A DNA stretch of 64,000 nt from Clostridiaceae bacterium (lineage in GTDB: Bacteria; Bacillota; Clostridia; DSM-8532), in NCBI GenBank assembly GCA_012728015.1, contig JAAYFY010000018.1:40873-104872 (forward strand), written 5' to 3'. The notes below the pieces were generated by a model. The model was not told the origin of the DNA, made no database searches, and saw only the letters and a list, made by a program, of their open reading frames with translations. Position numbers and translations under genes: made by a program. Shown here in pieces: positions 19,368-27,246 of the stretch (the first letter of the stretch is position 1; the number at the start of each line of letters is the position of its first letter).

Positions 19368-19392
19368 GGGCTGCGGAGCAGCCCTCTTTTTT
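19368..19392 (+). terminator. Terminator of the SPOCS gene
   Basis: Perfect stem GGGCTGC / GCAGCCC with loop GGA, followed by TCTTTTTT. It lies 13 bases after the stop and also sits at the end of the convergent gene. Confidence 0.85.
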
Positions 19393-19984
19393 AGTCTTGT
19401 TCCTGGTTATTGTGTTCGCCCAGTTGTGCCAAAGCTTTCCTGTCCATGCCTAAAAGCTGTTCAATAGTATGATTTTTCGAACTGTCCACCCTCCATACCC
19501 TTACAGGACTGCTGCCTGATGAATCCTGACCGGTGGTTTCCCTGGCCTCTGATCCCGTTAAAACAGCATCATTCGGTTCCTCCCCGGATTCCCTGAACTC
19601 AACGCGGAAGGATACTTCGATGTGGCAAAAAGCGGTCTTGTTGGCTGGTTGCACATCCATATCCTCAATGGAGCAGTCGGGGGGCCCGGCAAGGGAAACC
19701 TGGAGCCTTGCGCTGTTTATAAAAACCGACAGCTTCCCGCTTATGGGAACATTTTTGATGAAGGGACAGCGGATTGCCTTAATGCTGTAATCACGCCTTT
19801 TATCCATGCTCCTCAGTATCAGAAAAAAGATGTATTCGCCGAATACCAGGAAGGATCTGTCTTCGGCCTTTTCGCATCCAATACTGCTGACCGCTGCCCT
19901 GACCCTGAAGATCTCATATCCCTCTGACCGATACCGGAGGTTAACCAAATCTGCGATATCATATTCGACGGCTGTGTTGCTCAT
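19391..19984 (-). CDS. Hypothetical protein, possibly spore-coat (SPOCS/CotE-like)
   Basis: About 197 residues from ATG 19984; a GTG at 20011 would add nine. I do not recognise the family with confidence. The middle alternates strands: FLVFGEYIFFLILRS, then PFIKNVPISGKLSVF, then VSLAGPPDCSIEDMDV and CHIEVSFRVEF. That order (a G-x-Y strand, a short polar turn, a proline-cysteine turn and a closing strand) is reminiscent of the SPOCS/CotE type. It is convergent with a SPOCS gene, which makes a spore function more plausible. The C-terminal 60 residues are polar and low in structure. The ribosome site is weak (AGGGGA, eleven bases). Could be an unrelated clostridial orphan. Confidence 0.5.
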   Translation of the reverse strand: MSNTAVEYDIADLVNLRYRSEGYEIFRVRAAVSSIGCEKAEDRSFLVFGEYIFFLILRSMDKRRDYSIKAIRCPFIKNVPISGKLSVFINSARLQVSLAGPPDCSIEDMDVQPANKTAFCHIEVSFRVEFRESGEEPNDAVLTGSEARETTGQDSSGSSPVRVWRVDSSKNHTIEQLLGMDRKALAQLGEHNNQEQD

Positions 19985-20100
19985 TTGAACGAAAATCCCC
20001 TGCCTTGCCACGGCCTGGTTTATCTATACGCAAAAAGCAGGGGGAATAGTATTAGTTGGTATGGCTAAAACACAGTCGTGCTATCAAGACACCGGGGTCA

Positions 20101-21273
20101 TCAGATCCTGGCGACACCTGTTTCCCTTGCGGCATCTGCCACGGCAGCGGCAACTGCCGTACCGACACGTTTGTCGAAGGGAGCGGGCAGTATATATCCC
20201 GGTTCAAGCTCCTCATCGCTGATCAGAGCTGCGATGGCTTTTGCCGCAGCGATTTTCATCTCGTCGTTGATGTCGCTTGCCCGCACGTCCAATGCTCCCC
20301 TGAAGATGCCCGGGAAGGCCAGCACATTGTTTATCTGGTTGGGGTAATCCGAGCGGCCGGTTCCCACAACCTTTGCTCCCGCGGACAAAGCCTGCGCTGG
20401 CATGATTTCGGGTATGGGATTGGCCATGGCAAAGATGATGGGATCTTTGGCCATGCTTTTTACCATTTCTTCATCCACTATTCCTGGACCCGACAGGCCT
20501 ATGAACACATCGGCGCCTTTTATGACATCCCCCAGGGAACCCTTCCTCATCTCGGGGTTGGAGATTTCGGCCATCAGTTCTTTTTCCCGGTTCAGTCCCT
20601 CGCGCCCCTTATATATGGCGCCCCTGGTATCGCAGAGAATAACTTTTTTAAGGCCCATGCTCATAAGAAGCCGGGTCACGGCGATGCCCGCCGCGCCGGA
20701 GCCGTTGACCATCACATTGATATCGTGGATATCTTTTTTACAGATCTTCAGCGCGTTAATCAGTGCCGCCAGTGTGACCACGGCCGTTCCATGCTGATCA
20801 TCGTGGAAGATGGGTATATCACACTCTTTCTTCAGCCTGCGCTCAATCTCAAAGCACCGGGGGGCAGATATATCTTCCAGGTTAATCCCGCCAAAGCTGC
20901 CGGCGACCATCTTGACAGTATTCACGATGGTATCGGTATCCTTGGAGCGGATACAGAGCGGGAAGGCGTCCACATTCCCAAAGGACTTGAACAGGACGCA
21001 TTTGCCCTCCATCACAGGCATGGCCGCCTCGGGACCGATGTCGCCCAGACCCAGCACGGCGCTGCCGTCGGTGACCACCGCAACAAGGTTCCAGCGCCGG
21101 GTATAGATATAGGACTTGCCGGGGTCTTTTTGTATCTCCAGACAGGGCTCAGCCACGCCCGGGGTATAAGCGAGGGACAGGTCCTCCTTGTTGTTTACCG
21201 GGGCACGGCAAACCACCTCAATCTTGCCGTTCCATTCAAGGTGCTTTTTAAGGGATTGTTCTCCGATTGTCAT
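20101..21273 (-). CDS. NAD(P)-dependent malic enzyme
   Basis: Decarboxylates malate to pyruvate with reduction of NAD(P); 390 residues, the short bacterial form without a phosphotransacetylase domain. It has the tyrosine region LAYTPGVAEPC, the metal and substrate site VVTDGSAVLGLGDIGPEAAMPVMEGK (read in parts), IFHDDQHGTAVV, the Rossmann loop NGSGAAGIAV and ANPIPEI. The ATG at 21273 is chosen for AGGAGG seven bases upstream. It has its own promoter. In a fermentative cell it would link C4 acids with pyruvate and supply reducing power, complementing the partial TCA genes at 27-34 kb. Confidence 0.92.
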   Translation of the reverse strand: MTIGEQSLKKHLEWNGKIEVVCRAPVNNKEDLSLAYTPGVAEPCLEIQKDPGKSYIYTRRWNLVAVVTDGSAVLGLGDIGPEAAMPVMEGKCVLFKSFGNVDAFPLCIRSKDTDTIVNTVKMVAGSFGGINLEDISAPRCFEIERRLKKECDIPIFHDDQHGTAVVTLAALINALKICKKDIHDINVMVNGSGAAGIAVTRLLMSMGLKKVILCDTRGAIYKGREGLNREKELMAEISNPEMRKGSLGDVIKGADVFIGLSGPGIVDEEMVKSMAKDPIIFAMANPIPEIMPAQALSAGAKVVGTGRSDYPNQINNVLAFPGIFRGALDVRASDINDEMKIAAAKAIAALISDEELEPGYILPAPFDKRVGTAVAAAVADAARETGVARI

Positions 21274-21329
21274 GATGTTTCCTCCTGTATTTTGGGCTTT
21301 TTCCGCTGCTGTCGGACAAATCATTTTTT

Positions 21330-21359
21330 ATAATAGCATGGCGATATTGCGACTTTCAA
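21330..21359 (-). promoter_or_regulatory. Promoter of the malic enzyme gene
   Basis: Leftward TTGAAA (21354-21359), 18-base gap, TATTAT (21330-21335), about 55 bases before the ATG. Confidence 0.5.
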
Positions 21360-21435
21360 CAATAAGCCGGCCGGATGAAAGGTTTTTCGGCCCGGCGCTC
21401 TGGATTGGCCCGGTCTGTACCCGTGGCGGGTGGTT

Positions 21436-23091
21436 TTAATTTGAAGTCACCATCTTGTATAAACGGTAACCTCCCGACAGGTTGAAAACCTGATTAAACC
21501 CTTTCTGCATAAGGATTCGGGAAGCTATATAGCCCCTCAACCCAACCTGGCAGAATACGAAAACCGGCTTGTTCCTGTCCAGTTCATCCAGGCGATCCCT
21601 GAGAGAGTCGAGAGGTATATTGATGGCTCCGGTAAGGCTTCCTTTTTTAAATTCGGCTTCTGTTCTCACATCGAGAAGGATGGACCTGGAAAGGTCAATC
21701 CGGTCAGCATCGTGCCAGTGAAATATACGCATACTGCCGTTCTGGATGTTTGATGCAACATATCCGGCTATGTTGACCGGATCCTTGGCCGAACCAAAAG
21801 GAGGGGCATAGGCAAGTTCAAGCTCCGCCAGGTCCTGGACCTTCATCCTTGCCCGGATAGCTGCGGCCAGAACATCGATGCGTTTGTCCACACCCTGGCG
21901 GCCGATTATCTGGGCGCCGAGAATGACGCTGGTTTTTCGATCAAACAGAAGTTTTATGGTCATGTAGGCCGCGCCAGGGTAATAATCGGCATGGGATGGG
22001 CTGAATGTATAGGATTTCTCAAAATCAACCCCCGCAGCCGTCAGGGTCCGTTCATTGCCTCCGGTAACAGCCACTGTCATATCAAAGACTTTGAGGATGG
22101 CAGTACCCTGGGTGCCGCCATAGACGCTGTCAAGACCGCATATGTTGTCCGCGGCGATGCGACCCTGCTTGTTGGCTGGTGAGGCGAGGGGCACAAAAAC
22201 CTTTTCTCCGGTTACAAAATCCACAACCTCCACGGCGTCGCCCACGGCATATATGTACGGGTCCGAAGTCTGCATACGGTTATTGGTAACAATGCAGCCC
22301 CGGGTTCCGGTTTCAAGTCCGGCTTCCCTGGCCAGCGCGCTCTCTGGGCGGACTCCCACAGCCAGGATTACCATATCGGCAGGGATGCTCTCCCCGCTGC
22401 TTAAGGCCAGTAAATAGCCTGCCTCGGATGGTTTGATGGCTGTCACAGCCTTGCCAAGATGTAGGGAAATACCCTTGCCCAGGATATGGTGATGAACCTC
22501 CGCAGCCATATCCGGGTCCAGCGGCTGGATCACGTGGTCGGCCAGTTCGATTATGGAAACATCAAGCCCGAGATTATGGAGGTTTTCGGCCATTTCCATA
22601 CCGATGTATCCGGCTCCGATCACAGCGGCGCGGCGGGGTTTATTTCTTTGTATGTACTCCTTGATCTTTAATGTGTCCGGAATGGTCCGCAGAGTAAACA
22701 CAGCGTCAAGCCTTGCCCCCTCAATGGGAGGTACCACCGGCTCGGCCCCTGGCGAAAGGATCAGAACGTCATAGGCTTCCTGATAGATTTCACCCGATAA
22801 ATGGTTCTTAACCGTCACCGTCCTGTCCTGGCGGTTGATTCCAATAACCTCGCTTTTGATCCTTACATCCACATTGTAGCGCTGTGAAAATGATTCGGGA
22901 GTCTGGAGGGTCAGTTTCTCCTTATCCCTTATTACATCGCCTATATGATAGGGAAGGCCGCAATTGGCAAAAGAAATGTAGTCGCCTTTTTCATACATGA
23001 TTATACGGGCTTCTTCATCCAACCTTCTCAGCCTTGCCGCGGCTGTTGCGCCCCCCGCGACGCCTCCTACAATTAAAACCTTTCTGCTCAA
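21436..23091 (-). CDS. CoA-disulfide reductase fused to rhodanese
   Basis: Flavoprotein of 551 residues that uses NAD(P)H to reduce CoA-disulfide, per- or polysulfides. The FAD loop is VGGVAGGATAAARLRR, the redox Cys44 is in SFANCGLPYH, the NAD loop is VIGAGYIGMEMAENL, and the dimerisation domain follows. From about 455 a rhodanese domain is fused, with its active Cys514 in FCQVGLRG. This two-domain form is known from CoADR-RHD/Npsr enzymes linked to sulfur and polysulfide metabolism or oxygen stress. Start is TTG 23091 with AAGGAG nine bases upstream. A Crp/Fnr-type gene on the same strand ends 132 bases upstream, with an inverted repeat in the gap. Confidence 0.9.
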   Translation of the reverse strand: MSRKVLIVGGVAGGATAAARLRRLDEEARIIMYEKGDYISFANCGLPYHIGDVIRDKEKLTLQTPESFSQRYNVDVRIKSEVIGINRQDRTVTVKNHLSGEIYQEAYDVLILSPGAEPVVPPIEGARLDAVFTLRTIPDTLKIKEYIQRNKPRRAAVIGAGYIGMEMAENLHNLGLDVSIIELADHVIQPLDPDMAAEVHHHILGKGISLHLGKAVTAIKPSEAGYLLALSSGESIPADMVILAVGVRPESALAREAGLETGTRGCIVTNNRMQTSDPYIYAVGDAVEVVDFVTGEKVFVPLASPANKQGRIAADNICGLDSVYGGTQGTAILKVFDMTVAVTGGNERTLTAAGVDFEKSYTFSPSHADYYPGAAYMTIKLLFDRKTSVILGAQIIGRQGVDKRIDVLAAAIRARMKVQDLAELELAYAPPFGSAKDPVNIAGYVASNIQNGSMRIFHWHDADRIDLSRSILLDVRTEAEFKKGSLTGAINIPLDSLRDRLDELDRNKPVFVFCQVGLRGYIASRILMQKGFNQVFNLSGGYRLYKMVTSN

Positions 23092-23141
23092 CAGAAACAG
23101 CTCCTTTCAACGGATCAATGAGAAATGCATGCAAATAGGAA

Positions 23142-23172
23142 AGGTATTTTAAATAACACTTTTATAATACCT
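23142..23172. promoter_or_regulatory. Inverted repeat upstream of the CoADR gene, candidate operator
   Basis: AGGTATT (23142-23148) and AATACCT (23166-23172) form perfect 7-base arms around a 17-base A/T-rich centre, about 50 bases before the TTG start. It could be a regulator site for the neighbouring Crp/Fnr-type protein or a hairpin at the end of that gene. It is not a canonical Fnr box. Confidence 0.35.
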
Positions 23173-23223
23173 TAACCAAAGAATGCGACCAGTGATTATA
23201 TCACAGAACAGCCCTGCAGACCG

Positions 23224-23877
23224 CTATGGCTTGAGCAGTTGGATTTTGCCGCGGCTCAGTCTGACGATACCCCTGCCCTCCATGTCCTTCAGCAACCTGC
23301 TGACAACTTCCCGCGCGGTTCCCAGGTCCGACGCGATGGATTCGTGGGTGGCATATAAGGGATAGGCTCCGCCGGCTGTTTTGGTTACCAAAAGGTCCAT
23401 CAGCCGGTCGCTGGTGCGCTTGAAGGTAATGCTTTCGAGCAATCCCAGCACCGAGTAGAGCTTGGCGGACATGGAGGAAAAGATGCACTTCTGAATGGCC
23501 TGAGATTCGAAAAAAAGCCGTCTGAAGGCATCGACGGGGATCCGGACTACAGTCGTGTCCTGCTCGGCATATGCGTAAACAGGGAACGGAACATTACCGG
23601 TTCCTAACAGGCAAGCCACAGTGAGGACGCAGGTTTCACCCCTGCTGATGCGGTACAGGGTCATCTCCCGGCCCTCCTCTGACATCCTGAGTATCCTGAT
23701 GACACCCGACAGGACAAAAATAACCCCTGAACAGTTCTGGTTCTGGTCCATAATAACCGAGTCCGCGTCAAACCGATGAAGTTCGGCCGAAGCGCGAAGC
23801 AGCTCCTCTGAAGGCCCCAAATCCCTTACAAACGGAAAAGCCTTCCTCATGTCGCTAAGTGTCCTGGTGTCAAGCAT
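23224..23877 (-). CDS. Crp/Fnr-family transcription regulator
   Basis: A 217-residue regulator. The N-terminal cyclic-nucleotide-type beta barrel covers about 20-120 (FVLSGVIRILRMSEEGREMTL, ISRGETCVLT), then a dimer helix, then a C-terminal winged helix-turn-helix (HESIASDLGTAREVVSRLL, about 175-195). No N-terminal cysteine cluster for an iron-sulfur centre of Fnr type is present, so the signal is unknown; single cysteines occur in CVLTVACLL and near residue 48. Its position directly upstream of the CoA-disulfide reductase suggests it controls redox or sulfur genes. The ribosome site before the ATG at 23877 is weak (GATAAGGT). Confidence 0.85.
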   Translation of the reverse strand: MLDTRTLSDMRKAFPFVRDLGPSEELLRASAELHRFDADSVIMDQNQNCSGVIFVLSGVIRILRMSEEGREMTLYRISRGETCVLTVACLLGTGNVPFPVYAYAEQDTTVVRIPVDAFRRLFFESQAIQKCIFSSMSAKLYSVLGLLESITFKRTSDRLMDLLVTKTAGGAYPLYATHESIASDLGTAREVVSRLLKDMEGRGIVRLSRGKIQLLKP

Positions 23878-24064
23878 ACCTTATCACCCGTATGCCTGCC
23901 GGCAGAATTATGACAGGATTCTTTAAATGTAGTATAGCATATGGCGGTAAGAGTTTGCATCAAGGGTCTTGAATTGAATAAGGCACAGCCGGGTAAGGGT
24001 TGGCGTTGCTGTAAAAAGAAGATAGAGATGCCTGCTGACAGCCGACAGCCATGCGAAATAAAGG

Positions 24065-24104
24065 GACCCGGATTTCAAGCGGTTGCCCGATTGAAGCCCG
24101 GGTC
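24065..24104 (-). terminator. Probable terminator of the thioredoxin gene
   Basis: Leftward stem GACCCGGGCTTCAA / TTGAAATCCGGGTC with one internal mismatch pair, followed by CCCTTTATTT. It lies 36 bases after the trxA stop. The T run is poor. Confidence 0.5.
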
Positions 24105-24139
24105 TATGTGTTTCGGGTCATTTTATGTTGGAATGGAAG

Positions 24140-24445
24140 TTATTTCAGAAGTAAAGTCTTAAGGTCCTCCTTGGCCCTGAAGCCGACGACCTTGGATGTA
24201 GCCTTGCCCTGTTTGAAGGCGATGACTGTCGGAATTGTCATGACTCCAAATTGCGAGGCAAGTTCCGGTTCCTCGTCCACATTAATCTTAACCACCTTTG
24301 CCTCGCCCTTCAGCTCATTGCCAAGCTCCTCGATTATCGGGCTTAGCATTCTGCAGGGTCCGCACCAGGGTGCCCAAAAATCTACCAGAACGGGTAACTC
24401 GGATCTCAAAACCTCCGCCTCAAAATTGGCTTTCGAAATATTCAT
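24140..24445 (-). CDS. trxA: Thioredoxin
   Basis: Small dithiol oxidoreductase of 101 residues with the classical active site WCGPC (Cys28, Cys31) after VDFWAP, and the cis-proline segment MTIPTVIAFKQGK. Length and motifs are those of TrxA. It reduces protein disulfides in the cytosol, fed by thioredoxin reductase, which is not in the window. GAAAGGAG precedes the ATG at 24445. It stands alone but lies near the CoA-disulfide reductase and its regulator, so this stretch is rich in thiol-redox genes. Confidence 0.95.
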   Translation of the reverse strand: MNISKANFEAEVLRSELPVLVDFWAPWCGPCRMLSPIIEELGNELKGEAKVVKINVDEEPELASQFGVMTIPTVIAFKQGKATSKVVGFRAKEDLKTLLLK

Positions 24446-24637
24446 GGCTCAAACTCCTTTCAAAGGACCGCTCACGTCTTGCTGGTCCTGTCAGGCTGAT
24501 ATATATTATGGATCTGTTGTTAATAATATAGCACCGGCAGGATTTATTATACAGTAACATAGTCACACTAACAACCACCCGGCGCAAAGAATCGAAATGC
24601 TTCCGGCCAGCCCTGAATGTCCCAAACCAATACGTGA

Positions 24638-24666
24638 TTCAACATGGTGGGAATATGTGTTATAAT
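24638..24666 (+). promoter_or_regulatory. Promoter of the cyclophilin lipoprotein gene
   Basis: TTCAAC (24638-24643), a 17-base gap, and TATAAT (24661-24666) with an upstream TG. It shares 18 identical bases with the promoter at 9886-9903. Confidence 0.6.
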
Positions 24667-24761
24667 AGGTACTCCAAAAGGATTTATAATAAAAGCATAA
24701 TCAATAATAAATCACGGTATTGGACGTATCGGTAAAACCGGGCAAATGGAGGAACTGGCCG

Positions 24762-25511
24762 ATGAAAAGCAGAAAACTTGCAATGGTTGCGGCATTATTG
24801 GCACTGTTAGTAGTGGCAGGCTGCACATCCAAAACGGAACCTGGAAAGGAAGACGAAACCCAGAAACCCACCGGGACGCCTGAGCCCACTCCCACTGAAA
24901 CGGGAGGATTGTCGTATATCCCCGGATACCAGTTCAGGCAGCCTGAAGCGGGGGATACCATTGCCATAATAAAAACCAGCATGGGGGATATCAAGATACT
25001 GCTGTTTCCCAATGAAGCCCCCAAGGCTGTGGAGAACTTCGTCACCCATTCAAAAAACGGGTATTATGACAACCTGACCTTTCACAGGGTCATCGACGGC
25101 TTCATAATCCAGGGCGGGGATCCCAAGGGTGACGGGACCGGAGGAGAAAGTATCTGGGGCGAGCCTTTTGAGGACGAGTTCTCTTTAAACCTGCTTCACT
25201 ACAGAGGGGCCCTGAGCATGGCCAATGCCGGGGAAAATACAAACGGAAGCCAGTTCTTCATCGTCCAGCGGGAAGGGATTACCGAGGGTGAAGTTGATGC
25301 CCTCAGGGAAGCCGGCTATCCCGACGACCTGGTGTCCTTATTTGCGGAACATGGCGGCACGCCGGGCTTGAATTTTGTGCATTCGGTCTTCGGCCAGGTC
25401 TTCGAGGGAATGGATGTGGTAGACAGGATTGCCGCGGTGGAAACCGATAAGGTGGATAAGCCCCTGGAGAATATCATCATCCATACCATTGAGATACAGG
25501 AAGTAAAATAG
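24762..25511 (+). CDS. Peptidyl-prolyl cis-trans isomerase lipoprotein (cyclophilin type)
   Basis: Membrane-anchored foldase of 249 residues acting on exported proteins. A lipoprotein signal ends at VAGC (about residue 20), followed by a Pro/Thr/Glu-rich linker to about 50. The cyclophilin domain has [31 protein letters not shown] and [11 protein letters not shown], which include the catalytic Arg/Phe and Gln/Phe positions of the family. An insertion [18 protein letters not shown] lies between the last two motifs. ATG 24762 is chosen for GGAGG at 24748-24752; an upstream in-frame start would precede the signal. The YdcF-type gene follows after 50 bases. Confidence 0.9.
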   Translation: MKSRKLAMVAALLALLVVAGCTSKTEPGKEDETQKPTGTPEPTPTETGGLSYIPGYQFRQPEAGDTIAIIKTSMGDIKILLFPNEAPKAVENFVTHSKNGYYDNLTFHRVIDGFIIQGGDPKGDGTGGESIWGEPFEDEFSLNLLHYRGALSMANAGENTNGSQFFIVQREGITEGEVDALREAGYPDDLVSLFAEHGGTPGLNFVHSVFGQVFEGMDVVDRIAAVETDKVDKPLENIIIHTIEIQEVK

Positions 25512-25561
25512 GAAATGCCGCTTTCGCCGCAAGGTCCGCCGAGGTATATAAAAAAGGTCGA

Positions 25562-26353
25562 GTGAGGTTAACATTGAGCCGAAAGAGAATTATCGCCATA
25601 GCCCTTTTTGCCGTTATAGGGGCCGCTTTGATCGGTGATTCCATTAATACGTGGAATTATATAAGGAGCATCAACTTCGGAATTGTTGCGGCCGTCATTT
25701 CAGGATTGCTTTTGATAACCGCGGCTATTAAAATTGCCCTTACCGACCAGCCAGTCATTAAGGGCAGGCGGCTTAGATCCTTTATACGCTGGGTTTTTAC
25801 CGCGTTCCTGGTATTCTTTATCCTGGTCGAGGGTTTCATAATTGCCGATCCATATCTTCACCGGGCCGAACTGGCAGGAAAGGTGGACAGCCTGATTGTC
25901 CTGGGATGCCGTATCTGGCCTGACGGCAGACCAACGCTGGCCCTTGCCAACAGGCTTGATAAAGCAGTTGAGTATTATTTCGAAAACCCGCATGTGAAGA
26001 TTGTTGTTACAGGAGGGCAGGGAGCCGATGAGCCCATGCCCGAAGCAGAAGCGATGGCAGAGTACCTGGTGGGCAGGGGTATCCCGGAAGCCTCCATCAT
26101 AAAGGAACCCTGGTCCACAAATACTATGGAGAATTTCAGGTTCAGCCGTGCCCTGCTGCCGCCAGATCTTGATGAACCTATAAAAGTGGTGTTCATAACA
26201 AGTGATTTCCATGTGCTCAGGGCAAGGATCCTTGCAAAAAGGAACGGGTTTGATGCCTATGCCATACCCGCTCCTACGCCGTCAGTTATTTTGGTTAACA
26301 GCTATCTCAGGGAATTCTTCGCTTTTATAAAATCAATGCTGGTGGACTATTAA
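25562..26353 (+). CDS. YdcF/SanA-type DUF218 membrane protein
   Basis: A 263-residue protein with three N-terminal membrane helices (about 8-30, 38-60, 77-95) and an extracytoplasmic DUF218 domain. The domain shows LIVLGCRIWPDGRPT, LANRLDKAV, VVTGGQGADEPMPEAEAMAEYL and STNTMENFRFSR, which fit the family well. Members (ElyC, SanA, YdcF) affect cell-envelope integrity, but the activity is not settled. Start is GTG 25562 or TTG 25574 (MSRKRIIAIAL); GAGGT lies five bases before the latter, and I cannot decide. It is convergent with the DUF4364 gene, five bases apart. Confidence 0.82.
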   Translation: MRLTLSRKRIIAIALFAVIGAALIGDSINTWNYIRSINFGIVAAVISGLLLITAAIKIALTDQPVIKGRRLRSFIRWVFTAFLVFFILVEGFIIADPYLHRAELAGKVDSLIVLGCRIWPDGRPTLALANRLDKAVEYYFENPHVKIVVTGGQGADEPMPEAEAMAEYLVGRGIPEASIIKEPWSTNTMENFRFSRALLPPDLDEPIKVVFITSDFHVLRARILAKRNGFDAYAIPAPTPSVILVNSYLREFFAFIKSMLVDY

Positions 26354-26358
26354 CCGGG

Positions 26359-26895
26359 CTATTTCCTTTCCTTGCCCAATAGAACTCCTATCACCTGGGG
26401 ATATATTTCCTTGGCCTGTGCCTTCCAGTTGCCGCAGATGTGCCTTGCGTCCTCCCTTGAGCCGACCGACAGGCGTATATCGATAAGGGGTCTGGAATTC
26501 TCGATGATCTTGCATCTTACCTCATACTCGTTTTCGTTTTCAAGGGTATATTCGGCAATGACCGAGGCTTCATGCCTGAAGCCGGGCCGTATGGCATCGG
26601 CCGTTTCCCTGATCCTTGACTTTATGCCTGCGGGAAGGATGCTCTCGAACATCTCAAGCATTTTTTCGCCCTGTTCCGAGATGGTGTAATAGTCGATATT
26701 ATCGCGAGTCTCGCTGTTTATAAGCCTGTCGCTGATCAGCTCATGCAAGCCCTGCTGCAGCAGGAAATAATTCATAAAGCGGTTTTCCAGCATGACCCGG
26801 GTAAGCTGCATGTTGCTTACGGGTATCTTGATTTCTTTGATGAAGTATAGCAATAATACCTTGTTTTCAGCCTTCTCAAAGCTTTCGTAATCCAT
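26359..26895 (-). CDS. DUF4364 winged-helix protein
   Basis: A 178-residue protein of a family seen widely in clostridia. The N-terminal 80 residues look like a winged helix-turn-helix (VLLLYFIKEIKIPVSNMQLTRVML, LINSETRDNIDYYTISEQGEKML), resembling PadR-like or SgrR-like DNA-binding domains. The C-terminal half is a beta-rich domain with the conserved polar strand EYEVRCKIIENSRPLIDIRLSV. A transcription-regulator role is likely from the fold but unproven. It is the last gene before a 350-base gap and is transcribed away from the aconitase genes. Confidence 0.8.
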   Translation of the reverse strand: MDYESFEKAENKVLLLYFIKEIKIPVSNMQLTRVMLENRFMNYFLLQQGLHELISDRLINSETRDNIDYYTISEQGEKMLEMFESILPAGIKSRIRETADAIRPGFRHEASVIAEYTLENENEYEVRCKIIENSRPLIDIRLSVGSREDARHICGNWKAQAKEIYPQVIGVLLGKERK

Positions 26896-26971
26896 GGCGA
26901 CAACTCCCCGAAACCTGGTTTACAATTCTGGATTCTATCAGAGCCGGGGCAAAAAGTGAAGTGTTTTGCTG

Positions 26972-27004
26972 TGTCATTGCGAGCTCGCGAAGCTTAGCGT
27001 GGCA
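26972..27004 (+). repeat. Dispersed palindromic repeat, copy 2
   Basis: TGTCATTGCGAGCTCGCGAA followed by GCTTAGCGTGGCA. The inner GCGAGCTCGC is itself palindromic. Confidence 0.65.
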
Positions 27005-27069
27005 TATTCGACCACCAAAGCTTCCCCGACAGCATCGGAAACCTCCGCATTCCGCGCCTCACATCCAAC

Positions 27070-27098
27070 TTGTCACCTGGGGTGGTGTATTATATAAT
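27070..27098 (+). promoter_or_regulatory. Promoter of aconitase-isocitrate dehydrogenase
   Basis: TTGTCA (27070-27075), 17-base gap, TATAAT (27093-27098). The best position for the start of the acn-icd transcript. Confidence 0.6.
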
Positions 27099-27246
27099 AA
27101 AGTTTATTCAATGGACCATCCATTGTTTTCCGGGGTCATGTCATGGCCCAGCCGCGTCCGGTTGCTGAAAAACATCATATTGAAACTATTTCAGGGATCT
27201 TGAACTCCCTGGATCATATAAAAACATAGCAAGGGAGAATGGATAA

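Larger units (their letters stand above)
26896..27246. other. Intergenic region with repeat copy 2 and the aconitase promoter
   Basis: About 350 bases without a gene. It holds the second dispersed palindrome (26972-27004) and a strong rightward promoter (27070-27098), followed by a leader of roughly 140 bases to the aconitase start. I see no riboswitch or CcpC-type site that I can name. Confidence 0.5.

Noticed and set aside
20056..21333. A 425-codon rightward frame opposite the malic enzyme
   Set aside because: The leftward strand encodes a full malic enzyme with promoter and ribosome site; the long opposite frame is a by-product of G/C-rich third positions.
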